From: an uncultured Lachnospiraceae bacterium
Lineage (GTDB): Bacteria > Bacillota > Clostridia > Lachnospirales > Lachnospiraceae
Length of the DNA stretch: 64,000 bases
Reading direction: 5' to 3'
NCBI GenBank assembly: GCA_910586255.1
Contig: CAJUHR010000006.1
Location: 1-64,000, forward strand
Shown: positions 35,203 to 44,365 of the stretch, one piece after another
Layout of the letters: every line of letters begins with the position of its first letter
Numbering within the stretch: the first letter of the stretch is position 1
Notes under the pieces: generated by a model
The model's input: only the letters and a program-made list of their open reading frames with translations
Databases searched by the model: none
Told to the model about the DNA's origin: nothing
Made by a program: the position numbers and the translations under genes

Positions 35203-38200
35203 ATGAAGAGAATTTTAAAGGAAACCGCAATGCTTCTGGCAGCGGCCGTTCTGGCAGCATCTTTGCCGGTGCCAGTCTTCCATGTGCATGCGGACGAGAC
35301 GGTTATCTCCATCCGCACGGCGGAGGATTTAATGGATTTGAGCCGGGCATGCACCTCGGAGCTTTATTCTGAGGGGAAAACCGTAAGTCTGGAGGCGGAT
35401 ATCAACTTAAGCGGAAAGGATTTTAAGCCCATCCCTGTATTTTGCGGCACATTTGAGGGAAATGACCATACCATCAGCGGAATGGCCATTGAAGAGGCCG
35501 GATCCAGTTTGGGCCTGTTCCGCTATCTGGAGGAGGAGGCAGTTGTACGGAATCTGAGGGTGTCAGGAGAATTAAAGCCGGACGGCAGCAGAAAAAAGAT
35601 CGGCGGTATTGCTGGTACAAATAAGGGAACTATCCAGAACTGCAGCTTTTCGGGAAAAGGAGAAGCCTTGGAAAATCTCGGAGGGATTGTGGGAATCAAT
35701 GAAGAAACCGGAGTGATTGAGAGGTGTAAAAACCAGGCAGAGCTCACAGGAAACCGGAGAATCGGAGGAATTGCCGGCGAGAATGTGGGATATATAGCAG
35801 ATTGTCTCAATGACGGGGAGATCAACACGGCATCCGAGGGTATCGATGAGGACACCGGTGAAAAGAGCGGGATTTCCGTGAACCGGGAGGAGCTTAACAG
35901 CCCGATTGTGATTGAAAAGGTTTACGATGTGGGAGGAATTGCAGGCCTTTCCTCGGGAAGTATCCAGAGATGCACCAATTCGGGCCCGATTGGGTATGGC
36001 CGTACAGGCTACAATATCGGCGGTATTGCCGGACGCCAGACCGGGATTCTGGTTCTGTGTGAGAACGAAGGAGCTGTGACAGGAAGAAAGGATGTGGGAG
36101 GAATCGCCGGGCAGATGGAGCCTCTTTTGACCATTCAGTACGGGGAAGATACTTTTGACCGGATCCATGATCAGGTTGACCAGATCGGGGATACGGCTGA
36201 TGCTATGCGGCAGGAACTCCACAGCACAACCGATGCCTCCATCGGCAATCTGGATCGGGTGGATGAGATCATGAAGGAGATCCGGGATATTACCAGAGGC
36301 AAAAAGAATGACCGAAAAATCAAGCGGGACGATTTTGGAACCGATGCGGGAAAACAGCTGGATCAGATTGATGAGATTCTGGCTAATATGGAATTTGACT
36401 TGGGAAGCCGCTCAGCGGAGCGTGCTGGCGGCCGGGTGCGGGCCAATGTGCAGCGGGCCAGGGAAATTTTGGCGCAGCTGAGAAACAGCGGCAAGGGAGA
36501 TTCCCGGGACCAGGACGGGGAAACAGAAGAATCCGCGGGCGGAGAGCTGCCATTGCCCGGGGATTATATTCCCGATGAAGATGCAGTGCTTCCGGAGGAG
36601 TTGCAGTACCTTTATGAATTATTAAAGGAGCTGCAGGAATGTGCGGAAAATATCAGCAGTGACACGGAAATCATGATCGGAGACGGAATAAACGGCGTGG
36701 TGGACGGTGTCCGGGATTTTGAGGATGATCTGGATTCTCTCAGGGTGGCGTCCAAGGATCTGCTTGATATGACCAGGGACTATAAGGATCAGCTTTTTGA
36801 TGATGTGGACGGCCTTGATGAGGATGTGACCGGACGGCTGGATCAGCTGTATGATGAGCTGGATTATCTGTCCGATAATCTGAAATCAGGAAAGGATCAG
36901 CTTCGGGCCCAGGCAGACCGTCTGTCCGAGCAGATGGACGGGATGCATGATATCATAACAGAGGGCAAAGATCGTTTCGCATCGGAGAGAGATAAGATAA
37001 CCAATGATGAAGAGCCTGTGTTTGAGGATGTTTCAGATAAGGTCACGGATCTGGCAAACGGTATGATTATCGGATGTGTAAACCGGGGAGATATTTTTTC
37101 TGATTTCCAGGCCGGAGGTGTGGTGGGAACTATTGGGATAGAGCTGGATCTGGACCCGGAGGAGGATATTGAGACCTACGGGGAGGAGTCTCTTTACATG
37201 AACCGCTATGCCCAGGCTGCCGTGCGGAGCTGCCGCAATGAGGGGGATATTGCAGTCCGGCAGGACTATGCCGGAGGAATCGCCGGAAGCGCCAAAATCG
37301 GAGTGCTGGTCTCCAACCAGAATTATGGAGACATCAGTACCATTGACGGAGATTATGCCGGAGGAATCGCCGGAAGCAGCAAGTCTCTGATAAGCGGAAG
37401 CTATACCATGTGCGAGGTCATCGGTAACCATTACGCCGGGGGCATTGTGGGCCTTGGAAAGAATCTAAAAGATAACTGTGCCATGGTGAGCGTGGTGTCC
37501 GAAGAGGGCGAATGGAGAGGAAGCATTGCCGGTGACAGAGACGAGGAAGGGCAGGTCAGCGGAAATATATATGTGGATGACGGTTTGGGTGCTGTGGATG
37601 GAATCACCTTCCGGGGGGAGGCAGAGGGAATAACCTACGAAGCTCTCCTTAAAAAAGAGGAGCTGCCGCCGGAATTTCACAGCCTGACCGTGACTTTTCT
37701 GGCGGACGGGCAGACGGTAGAACAGATCGTCTGCCAATATGGTCAGTCCCTGTCCAAAGAGCATATGCCGCAGGTTCCAAAAAAGGACGGATTTTTTGAG
37801 CAGTGGGAGGATACGGATTTGTCCGATATCCGAAAAAATTATAAGATCCATGCCCGATACCAGCCCTGGACCACAACCATCGCCAGCTCGGATGAGCCGA
37901 TGCCGTTTATTCTGGCAGAGGGAGCCTTTTATCCTGAGGCAAGGATTTGCGTGGAGGAATATGACCGCGGCCAGACGGAGGCTTTAAATCTCTCGTTCCC
38001 TGCCGGATGCCGGCAGACAAAAGATTTTGCCTATGAGATTCAGGATTCGGAGAATGGGGCTGTTCCGGCTGCGGTAAGGCTTCATGTGCTGGCCGGGTCG
38101 GCGGACCGTATAGGGATTGTAAGAGATGGCGATCTTGAGATAGTGGATGCCATGAGAGACGGGGAATATTTGATCCTTGAGGCGGAGGCATCCGGCCGGA

Positions 38201-38316
38201 TTGTGCTGTTGAAAGCTTTTCCTGTCTGGGGAATTGTCCTGGCGGCAGTGATTGTCCTGGCTCTTTTGGCAATCATAATAGGAAAAGGCAGATGGAAGAA
38301 GGAAAAGAAAGCATGA
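35203..38316 (+). CDS. Large membrane-anchored GLUG-repeat and coiled-coil surface protein
   Basis: A 1037-residue protein. Residues 1-31 are a signal peptide (LLAAAVLAASLPVPVFHVHA). Then follow GLUG-type repeats, about 110-305, recognised by IGGIAGTNKGTIQNC, LGGIVGINEETGVIERC, IGGIAGENVGYIADC and others. A long coiled coil fills about 315-620 (for example LDQLYDELDYLSDNLKSG, QADRLSEQMDGMHDI). More GLUG repeats come at 625-770, a small beta domain of the InlB B-repeat look follows (FLADGQTVEQIVCQYGQSL), and a single membrane helix (GIVLAAVIVLALLAIIIG) with a basic tail ends it. It starts 2 bp after the MMPL stop and overlaps the next gene by 4 bp. It may act as an external partner of the MMPL exporter; that is inference. 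Confidence 0.8.
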   Translation: MKRILKETAMLLAAAVLAASLPVPVFHVHADETVISIRTAEDLMDLSRACTSELYSEGKTVSLEADINLSGKDFKPIPVFCGTFEGNDHTISGMAIEEAGSSLGLFRYLEEEAVVRNLRVSGELKPDGSRKKIGGIAGTNKGTIQNCSFSGKGEALENLGGIVGINEETGVIERCKNQAELTGNRRIGGIAGENVGYIADCLNDGEINTASEGIDEDTGEKSGISVNREELNSPIVIEKVYDVGGIAGLSSGSIQRCTNSGPIGYGRTGYNIGGIAGRQTGILVLCENEGAVTGRKDVGGIAGQMEPLLTIQYGEDTFDRIHDQVDQIGDTADAMRQELHSTTDASIGNLDRVDEIMKEIRDITRGKKNDRKIKRDDFGTDAGKQLDQIDEILANMEFDLGSRSAERAGGRVRANVQRAREILAQLRNSGKGDSRDQDGETEESAGGELPLPGDYIPDEDAVLPEELQYLYELLKELQECAENISSDTEIMIGDGINGVVDGVRDFEDDLDSLRVASKDLLDMTRDYKDQLFDDVDGLDEDVTGRLDQLYDELDYLSDNLKSGKDQLRAQADRLSEQMDGMHDIITEGKDRFASERDKITNDEEPVFEDVSDKVTDLANGMIIGCVNRGDIFSDFQAGGVVGTIGIELDLDPEEDIETYGEESLYMNRYAQAAVRSCRNEGDIAVRQDYAGGIAGSAKIGVLVSNQNYGDISTIDGDYAGGIAGSSKSLISGSYTMCEVIGNHYAGGIVGLGKNLKDNCAMVSVVSEEGEWRGSIAGDRDEEGQVSGNIYVDDGLGAVDGITFRGEAEGITYEALLKKEELPPEFHSLTVTFLADGQTVEQIVCQYGQSLSKEHMPQVPKKDGFFEQWEDTDLSDIRKNYKIHARYQPWTTTIASSDEPMPFILAEGAFYPEARICVEEYDRGQTEALNLSFPAGCRQTKDFAYEIQDSENGAVPAAVRLHVLAGSADRIGIVRDGDLEIVDAMRDGEYLILEAEASGRIVLLKAFPVWGIVLAAVIVLALLAIIIGKGRWKKEKKA

Positions 38317-38936
38317 AACTGGAAGCAAAAAATCTTTCGTTCCGATACGACAACGGAAACCGAAAAATTTTGAATAATGTCAGCCTTTGCCTGGAAAGCG
38401 GAGACAGGCTGGGGCTGACGGCTCCCAGCGGGTTTGGAAAAACTACCTGCTGTAAAATACTGGCAGGCTATGAGCAGCCGGACAGCGGTCAGGTTCTGGT
38501 GGATGGAAGGCCACTCTCCAGCTATAAGGGCTACTGTCCGGTGCAGATGATCTGGCAGCATCCGGAATTGTCCGTAAATCCAAGGCTGAAAATGCGGGAG
38601 GCGCTCAGGGAAGGTATGCATATAGATCAGCGGATCACAGACGGGCTGGGGATTGAAAAGGGATGGCTGGACCGATTCCCGGGAGAGCTTTCCGGCGGGG
38701 AGCTGCAGCGCTTCTGTATTGCCAGAGCCTTGGGAGAAGGCACTAAAATTTTATTGGCAGACGAGATCAGCACTATGCTGGATCTGATCACCCAGAGCCA
38801 GATATGGAGTTTTCTTCTGAGGGAGGTGGAAAGCCGCAAAATAGGCCTTTTGGTGGTCAGCCATTCGGAGGCTCTTTTGGATAAAATATGCAACAGAAAA
38901 ATGGATTTGAGCAAGGAGGACCAGGAATGGACGTAG
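38313..38936 (+). CDS. ABC transporter ATPase, NikE/OppF type
   Basis: A 207-residue ABC ATPase: Walker A APSGFGKTTCC near residue 37, signature LSGGELQRFCIARAL near 125, Walker B KILLADEIS near 147 and the H-loop His in LLVVSHSEAL. It is short, lacking the oligo_HPY extension found in the ATPase at 31436. The start is in an ATGA overlap with the stop of the GLUG gene; an upstream in-frame ATG at 38292 lies inside that gene. It overlaps larB by 10 bp. It is the natural second ATPase for the nikABCD set, although two unrelated genes separate them. Confidence 0.8.
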   Translation: MKLEAKNLSFRYDNGNRKILNNVSLCLESGDRLGLTAPSGFGKTTCCKILAGYEQPDSGQVLVDGRPLSSYKGYCPVQMIWQHPELSVNPRLKMREALREGMHIDQRITDGLGIEKGWLDRFPGELSGGELQRFCIARALGEGTKILLADEISTMLDLITQSQIWSFLLREVESRKIGLLVVSHSEALLDKICNRKMDLSKEDQEWT

Positions 38937-39670
38937 GAGAGCTGCTGAGGCAGGTGAAGAAAGGAACCATAGAACCTGACCAGGCAGAGGAGCTGCTTAA
39001 AAACCTTCCCTATGAGGATTTGGGGTATGCCAAGCTGGATTTTCACCGGAGGCTTAGAACCGGGTTTGGGGAGACTGTATTCTGTCAGGGAAAACCGGAT
39101 GCATATCTGGTGGAGATTTACCAGAAGATTTTTGAGCGGGACGGAGAGGTTTTGGGAACCAGGGCCACTAAGGAGCAGCACGAATTGGTGAGAAAGGCGG
39201 TTCCCCAGGTGGTGTTTGACCCGATTTCCCGGATATTGAAGGTGGAGCATCCTGATAAGAAACGATCGGGAAATGTGGTGGTCTGCACAGGAGGAACCGC
39301 CGATATTCCTGCGGCGGAGGAGGCGGCTCAGACTGCCGAGTACTTCGGCAGCCGGGTCAGCCGGATCTATGATGTGGGGGTGGCCGGGATTCACAGGCTT
39401 TTGTCCAAGCGGGAACAGCTTGCCTCGGCCAACTGTATTGTGGCTGTGGCAGGAATGGAGGGAGCCTTGGGAACCGTGGTGGCAGGGCTGGTGGAATGTC
39501 CGGTAATCGCAGTGCCCACATCCGTGGGCTACGGGGCATCCTTTCACGGTCTTTCGGCTCTGCTGACAATGATCAATTCCTGTGCCAACGGGATTTCCGT
39601 GGTAAATATTGACAATGGATACGGAGCCGGATATGTGGCAACGCAAATAAACAGACTGGCGGTGAGATAA
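38927..39670 (+). CDS. larB: Nickel pincer cofactor biosynthesis protein LarB
   Basis: A 247-residue protein. The N-terminal 110 residues are the LarB-specific part (LLRQVKKGTIEPDQAEELL, YAKLDFHRRLRTGFGE), and the rest is a PurE/AIR-carboxylase-like domain (VVCTGGTADIPAAEEAAQTA, VAGMEGALGTVVAGLVECPV, PTSVGYGASFHGLSALL). LarB carboxylates and hydrolyses nicotinic acid adenine dinucleotide, the first step to the nickel-pincer nucleotide. AAGGAGG lies 9 bp before the ATG, which overlaps the ATPase gene. It is followed by larC 1 bp later. Confidence 0.92.
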   Translation: MDVGELLRQVKKGTIEPDQAEELLKNLPYEDLGYAKLDFHRRLRTGFGETVFCQGKPDAYLVEIYQKIFERDGEVLGTRATKEQHELVRKAVPQVVFDPISRILKVEHPDKKRSGNVVVCTGGTADIPAAEEAAQTAEYFGSRVSRIYDVGVAGIHRLLSKREQLASANCIVAVAGMEGALGTVVAGLVECPVIAVPTSVGYGASFHGLSALLTMINSCANGISVVNIDNGYGAGYVATQINRLAVR

Positions 39671-39671
39671 A

Positions 39672-41066
39672 ATGGGAAAAATACTTTACTTGGAATGTAA
39701 TTCGGGAATCAGCGGAGATATGACCGTAGGGGCGCTGCTGGATCTGGGAGCGGATCAAAAAGCTCTTGTAAGGGCTCTGGACAGCATGGGGCTTTGTGGG
39801 TATCATCTCCATTTTGGACGGAAGGAGACCTGCGGGCTGGATGCTTTTGACTTTGATGTGCATCTGGAGGAGAGTGGCGAGAGTCACGAGCATGGGCACA
39901 GCCATGGAGAGGGCCACGGTCACGAGCATGGGCACAGTCATGAAGAGGGCCACGGTCACGAGCATACACACAGTCATGAGGCCTGCCATAATCACAGCCA
40001 TGACGAGTCTCACGGTCACGTACATGGCCACCATCACATTCACAGAAATCTCTATGACGTATATGAGATCATTGACCGTTTGGATGCCGGCAGCCGTGTG
40101 AAAGAGCTGGCCAGGAAAATGTTTCGGATCGTGGCAGAGGCAGAATCCAAGGCCCACGGGCTTCCCATTGATCAGGTGCATTTTCATGAAGTAGGGGCAA
40201 TCGATTCCATTATTGACATTGTAAGCGTGGCATTCTGTATAGATAATCTGGATATTCATGAGGTAGTCGTGTCCCCCCTCTCTGAGGGCCACGGTCATGT
40301 ACACTGCCGGCACGGTGTTCTTCCGGTGCCGGTGCCGGCCACGGCCAATATTGCGGTTGCATATAAGCTGGAGCTGCAGTTTACCGACAATGACGGGGAA
40401 ATGGTGACCCCCACCGGCGCCGCCATAGCAGCGGCCCTGCGGACGAGAAAAGAGCTTCCGTCCGGCTTCAGGCTTATAAAAACCGGTATGGGAGCCGGCA
40501 AAAAGGTGTTTCGCCAGGCTAATGTGCTGCGTGCCATGCTGTTAGAGGAAAACAGGCGGGATATGATGCCGGGAGAGACTGCCGGTATGGCGGATACCGG
40601 AGGAGAAGGAAAATCAGAAAATCCGGAAACCGGGATGTGGGTTTTGGAGACAAACTTAGATGACAGTACCGGAGAAATGCTGGGCCTTGCCATGGAATGT
40701 TTGCTTGAGGCCGGGGCGGCAGATGTGTGGTACACCCCGATCTTTATGAAGAAAAACCGCCCGGCTTATGTGCTTTCCGTTCTCTGCCGGGAATCGGTCC
40801 GGGAGCTTTTGGAGGATATTTTGTTTACCCAGACCACCACCATCGGGATCCGCCGTCACAGGGTTTTGCGAACCGTGATGGAGCGGGAGACAGAAAATGT
40901 GGAGACAGAGGATGGCATTGTCAAGGTAAAAATCTGCAGCCATAAGGGGAAGCGTTATTTCTATCCGGAATATGAGAGTGTTCGGGAAATTTGCAGAAAA
41001 ATCGGAAAGGATTTCCAGAGTGTCTATTGGGAGGCGAGAAAAGCGGCTGAGTCCTCTCAAAGGTAA
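39672..41066 (+). CDS. larC: Nickel pincer cofactor biosynthesis protein LarC (nickel insertion)
   Basis: A 464-residue protein that inserts Ni into the dithiolated pincer precursor using CTP. Family marks: LYLECNSGISGDMTVGALLDLG at the start (split here by its conserved Gly-Asp), VDQVHFHEVGAIDSIIDIV-type block near 170, GELVTPTGAA-like DGEMVTPTGAAIAAAL near 260, and WVLETNLDDSTGEMLG near 325. Residues 72-124 hold 24 His among 53 residues, a likely nickel store. In Lactobacillus plantarum larC is read through a programmed frameshift; here one continuous frame is seen. The terminator at 41076 closes the operon. Confidence 0.92.
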   Translation: MGKILYLECNSGISGDMTVGALLDLGADQKALVRALDSMGLCGYHLHFGRKETCGLDAFDFDVHLEESGESHEHGHSHGEGHGHEHGHSHEEGHGHEHTHSHEACHNHSHDESHGHVHGHHHIHRNLYDVYEIIDRLDAGSRVKELARKMFRIVAEAESKAHGLPIDQVHFHEVGAIDSIIDIVSVAFCIDNLDIHEVVVSPLSEGHGHVHCRHGVLPVPVPATANIAVAYKLELQFTDNDGEMVTPTGAAIAAALRTRKELPSGFRLIKTGMGAGKKVFRQANVLRAMLLEENRRDMMPGETAGMADTGGEGKSENPETGMWVLETNLDDSTGEMLGLAMECLLEAGAADVWYTPIFMKKNRPAYVLSVLCRESVRELLEDILFTQTTTIGIRRHRVLRTVMERETENVETEDGIVKVKICSHKGKRYFYPEYESVREICRKIGKDFQSVYWEARKAAESSQR

Positions 41067-41075
41067 GTATGCAAA

Positions 41076-41119
41076 GACAGGCAGGGGCTGATGCGTGATT
41101 TCATGCATCAGCCCCCGTC
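41076..41119. terminator. Bidirectional terminator after larC
   Basis: GGGGCTGATGC pairs perfectly with GCATCAGCCCC around GTGATTTCAT. Genes converge on it from both sides. Confidence 0.75.
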
Positions 41120-41149
41120 TTAAATCTGCCTGTCGGGCCCCCGTTTTGA

Positions 41150-41884
41150 CTATCGGATACAGTTCTCTATAAACTCATCATTATTATTAAACTCTCTTCC
41201 GGATCCTGCTATGATCACCACAAAACGAATTTCCGAGCCGGAAAAGCTGGTGTAAAATTCAAGATCCATCCCTTTGCCGTCTTCATCGGTTCCCTTGTAA
41301 AGGTAATAGTACCAACTGCCTGTTGAGTAGGCCTTGGCTGAGGAGGAAATTAAGGAAGGATTCTGCAGGAACGTAATCTCCGGAATCATTTCTTCAACCA
41401 CCACATCGCTCAGTTCTTTCAAACCCTCTTCTCCAAAAAGGGCCCTGAGATAGGAAATACTCTCTTCCTCCACGGCCATAACCAGGATTCTTCCATCAGA
41501 ATCCGTATTTGCCTCATGAAAGCCAATCATCCCGCTCTCATCATCCTTTATGTAATCATATCCATTGGGGATAATCACCTTCATGCCGGATACAGAGGCT
41601 TCCGTTTCCCGTGTCTGTACAGTGCCGTCCTTGATCCAGGCTCCGCTTTCGTCAACGGTATAGCCGTCCGGTGTTGTGGCTGAAGTCAGGCAATAGCCCT
41701 GATCGTTAAAATAATAGCTTCTACCGCCCACCCAGTACCAGCCGCCGGACAGACAGCTACCGTCTGTGTTCTGATAAAACCATCCGGTTGTGTCCTGCTT
41801 CCACTCTCCGGCGAAGCTGGTAAAGGCAGCTGTCAGCATAAAGCCTGCCGTTAGTGCCGCTGTGATCCAATTCCTTCTCCTCAT
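41150..41884 (-). CDS. Secreted protein with cell wall-binding repeats
   Basis: A 244-residue protein. The ATG at 41884 gives a good signal peptide (MRRRNWITAALTAGFMLTAA, cleavage near SFA-GE) and has GGAG upstream; the longer frame from 41932 does not. Residues 25-85 are two or three aromatic repeats (TGWFYQNTDGSCLSGGWYW, GGRSYYFNDQGYC). The C-terminal 140 residues form a unique domain (MKVIIPNGYDYIKDDESG, SWYYYLYKGTDEDGKG) with no recognised catalytic motif. It belongs with the other repeat proteins of the window. Confidence 0.8.
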   Translation of the reverse strand: MRRRNWITAALTAGFMLTAAFTSFAGEWKQDTTGWFYQNTDGSCLSGGWYWVGGRSYYFNDQGYCLTSATTPDGYTVDESGAWIKDGTVQTRETEASVSGMKVIIPNGYDYIKDDESGMIGFHEANTDSDGRILVMAVEEESISYLRALFGEEGLKELSDVVVEEMIPEITFLQNPSLISSSAKAYSTGSWYYYLYKGTDEDGKGMDLEFYTSFSGSEIRFVVIIAGSGREFNNNDEFIENCIR

Positions 41885-41936
41885 TGTTGTTCTCCTCCAT
41901 GATTTTCTGGATTTTGCAGATTTTTCTATCATTATA

Positions 41937-43166
41937 TCATTGAGAGCCCAAAATGGAAAGGCTGCTTTTTATCGGTGCATCCGGATTATTCGGCCCAAAA
42001 TGCTTTAAGATAACCATCGGCTCTACAGAGCTGTGATTTGCGATCCGGATTCCCTTTTTGGCGGCAGCCTCACTGACAAAGTACTCGTCCGCCGAGGCCT
42101 GTCCAAACCGCAGAAGCTGTGCGGACTCGGCATCCTTGTAGACGCCAAACTCTCCGTGGCCCTGAAGAAGGATACATCCATAGCAGGCGCTGTCTGAGAT
42201 CACCACGGATTTTCCCGGCTCTATGGTAAGCTCCTTTGCGCTGAAATATTCGTTTCCGTAGCTGATCCATTTTTCCACATAACCGTCACCGGTTTTTGCC
42301 GTCACAGGAGGTCTTGCGTAGGTTTCGCGGAAATTTGGATCCACATTTTTCTCCCAGTCAAGCATGGTCATCAGATAGTCAATGTCATGCTTTTTGTCGT
42401 TGGGGGCAAACTGCGCCAGCTTGTCAAAGGTATTGACCTCCCCGGCGGTAACATTGTCAAAGGTGGCCCGGACATCGCTGTTCCACTGGGGCTCATAGGT
42501 GACAAAGGAGCCGGGGGCATGGATGATTCCCGCAGGGATAAACCATCCGGTGCCGGGCTTTAGGCGGTAGGCCCTTGACAGCTCTGTGATCCGGTTATCA
42601 TCGGTCTCAAACTTTTCCAGACATTCTCTCACCTGTTCTTTTGTGACGGAGGGATCAAAGCCCAGAAAGCTGTAGGGAAAATCTCCTTCGTATGTGTTCA
42701 GCTGAGGCGGATAGTAATAGGATTCCGGCTTGGCTAAGCGGCCCACATTGGCAGCTGTCTCAAAGGTCAGATGCACATGGAAAAAAAGAGGGGTCTTGTA
42801 GTCATAAAGCTTTGAGAATACAGGCATAGTACCGTATTTTTCCATTAGTTCCTCACCGATGATCTCACTTCCCAGCAGTCCCACAAAATCCCGGAGAAGG
42901 ATTTTACCTTTTGTTCCGGTTCCGGTCTGGACATAGCTGAGCCCTTCGTCCTCCTCATGGCCCCGGTTGGAGTAGGCAAAATTGATGGAGCTTAACCACC
43001 GCTCCTTGATCTCACCACGGTTGATTCCCAGAGCATAGTAATCATCGGGGTGGAGGCGCAGGCGCCGTCCGGCCTTTCCCCAGGCTCTCGGAACAAATGT
43101 GGGAATAAGGCGCAGAACACCCTCTCCCCGTTCAAATACTTCCCGGATTTTCTTTTCATTACCCAT
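41937..43166 (-). CDS. Mannose-6-phosphate isomerase-like cupin protein
   Basis: A 409-residue protein with two cupin-like parts. The segment KTPLFFHVHLTFETAANVG near residue 130 (with a His-x-His pair) and GTGWFIPAGIIHAPGS near 210 resemble class I phosphomannose isomerases, and a second cupin-like barrel runs from about 290 (LTIEPGKSVVISDSA, LQGHGEFGVYKDAE). It would interconvert aldose and ketose sugars or their phosphates. It is well outside the typical PMI sequence, so the exact sugar is uncertain. It lies beside FGGY kinase and dehydrogenase genes, consistent with carbohydrate catabolism. A GAGAGG site precedes the ATG. Confidence 0.65.
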   Translation of the reverse strand: MGNEKKIREVFERGEGVLRLIPTFVPRAWGKAGRRLRLHPDDYYALGINRGEIKERWLSSINFAYSNRGHEEDEGLSYVQTGTGTKGKILLRDFVGLLGSEIIGEELMEKYGTMPVFSKLYDYKTPLFFHVHLTFETAANVGRLAKPESYYYPPQLNTYEGDFPYSFLGFDPSVTKEQVRECLEKFETDDNRITELSRAYRLKPGTGWFIPAGIIHAPGSFVTYEPQWNSDVRATFDNVTAGEVNTFDKLAQFAPNDKKHDIDYLMTMLDWEKNVDPNFRETYARPPVTAKTGDGYVEKWISYGNEYFSAKELTIEPGKSVVISDSACYGCILLQGHGEFGVYKDAESAQLLRFGQASADEYFVSEAAAKKGIRIANHSSVEPMVILKHFGPNNPDAPIKSSLSILGSQ

Positions 43167-43189
43167 ACAGATTCCTCTCTTTCTAAATG

Positions 43190-43232
43190 TTATGATGTTG
43201 GGGTCAAAAGAACTTTTGACCCTGGTATCATG
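43190..43232 (+). repeat. Palindromic repeat family B, left copy
   Basis: ATGATGTTG, then the palindrome with arms GGGTCAAAAG and CTTTTGACCC around AA (43201-43222), then TGGTATCAT. The same unit occurs in opposite orientation at 50350-50393. Confidence 0.85.
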
Positions 43233-43279
43233 TTATGCAGCTTTTGATGCTGTATCATACACCCTGTGAAAGTCATGTG

Positions 43280-43465
43280 CTATTCCATGATTTTCAGGTT
43301 ATTCTGCCGAATAAAGGCTTCGATGGCCAAAGATCCTTCCACAGCTCCGATTTCCAACCGATTGGACAGAGCTTTCCTGGCTTTCAAAACCGGAAGCATC
43401 CCCCGTTCTCGATGAAATGCGCGGCCTTTGGGGATGCAGTTGCCCGGCTCAATGCCAACCACCTC
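43280..43465 (-). pseudogene. 3' fragment of a DUF4432 / aldose epimerase-like gene
   Basis: On the minus strand the frame reads VVGIEPGNCIPKGRAFHRER then GMLPVLKARKALSNRLEIG, ending after about 60 residues. VGIEPGNC plus GRA..RERG is the C-terminal hallmark of the DUF4432/aldose 1-epimerase-like family, whose proteins are around 300 residues or more. All but the last 60 or so residues are missing. The fragment stops at about 43465, exactly where the plus-strand substrate-binding gene fragment begins. Confidence 0.6.
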
Positions 43466-44354
43466 CCCTATGTCCTCGGAGATCATGGCATCGGCTCAGA
43501 CCCTTATGGACAACGAGATTCTCACCTTTGCCCAGGGCACGTCTGGCAGTGTGATCAAGGATGAGTGGAAGTACCTTTACCGGGCGGCTGCCAACAATGA
43601 TATTGCACTTCCCTCTGTGTTCAATCTGATTGAAAAGCAGGGCTATGGCAATGTGGCGGTTTTCTACAGCCAAGACGAGGTGGCCATCCACATCAAGGAG
43701 CTTTTTGAGGAGGGGTGCAAGGAGCGGGGCATTGATATTGTGGCCATGGAAACCTTTGACACGGGGGATACGGATTTTTCAGCCCAGATGACAAACATTG
43801 TATCATCCAGACCGGAGTTTGTTTTTCTTTCCTGTGTGGGCGATTTTACCGGCATTGCCGTAAAGCAGCTGCGCCAGTACGGTTACAAAGGAATCGCAAT
43901 CAACAAGGATGATGTGGTTAATGCTCAGGTTGACATTGCCGGGGTGGACAACTGCAATTATATTGTTTTCACTAATCCCTATATTACCTACAATACCATT
44001 GACGATTGCGACATGAAGACAATGAAGGAGTATCTTGAGAGATATTTGGACACCTACGGAAAGATCACCACCTCCGACTGGCCTTACCGGGGCTGGGATT
44101 CTGTGATGACCTTGTGGGAGGCGGCCAAGGCAGCCGGGTCTAACGATTCCCAGGCAATGCAAAAGGCAATGACCTCTGTGACCTTTGAGGGCCTGGGAGG
44201 AACCGTTGATTTCACCAGTGGAAGCCATGAGGGCTACTCAAGCTTTAATGCATTTATATTTCTGGACGGAAAAAAATGCTTCTTGATGACTGGATGGAAA
44301 ACGGAGGCTATGAGAAATACCTTTCCGAAACAGGGCGCGATAAGTGATAAATAG
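43466..44354 (+). pseudogene. Truncated branched-chain-type ABC substrate-binding protein
   Basis: The open frame runs from 43428, but family similarity starts only near SSEIMASAQTLMDNEIL at about 43473. From there about 290 residues match the Peripla_BP_6 (LivJ-like) fold: VIKDEWKYLYRAAANNDIA, GYGNVAVFYSQDEVAIHIKE, then GWDSVMTLWEAAKAAGS and FEGLGGTVDF near the end. The N-terminal 80-120 residues, including the lipoprotein signal, are missing, so the product could not be exported. The frame is otherwise intact, suggesting recent truncation. The permease gene follows 11 bp later. Confidence 0.75.
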
Positions 44355-44365
44355 GAGAATGACGG

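Noticed and set aside
39840..40040. CRISPR-like or tandem repeat in the larC His-rich part
   Set aside because: The short repeated units are in-frame codons for the His-rich segment of LarC, not spaced direct repeats.
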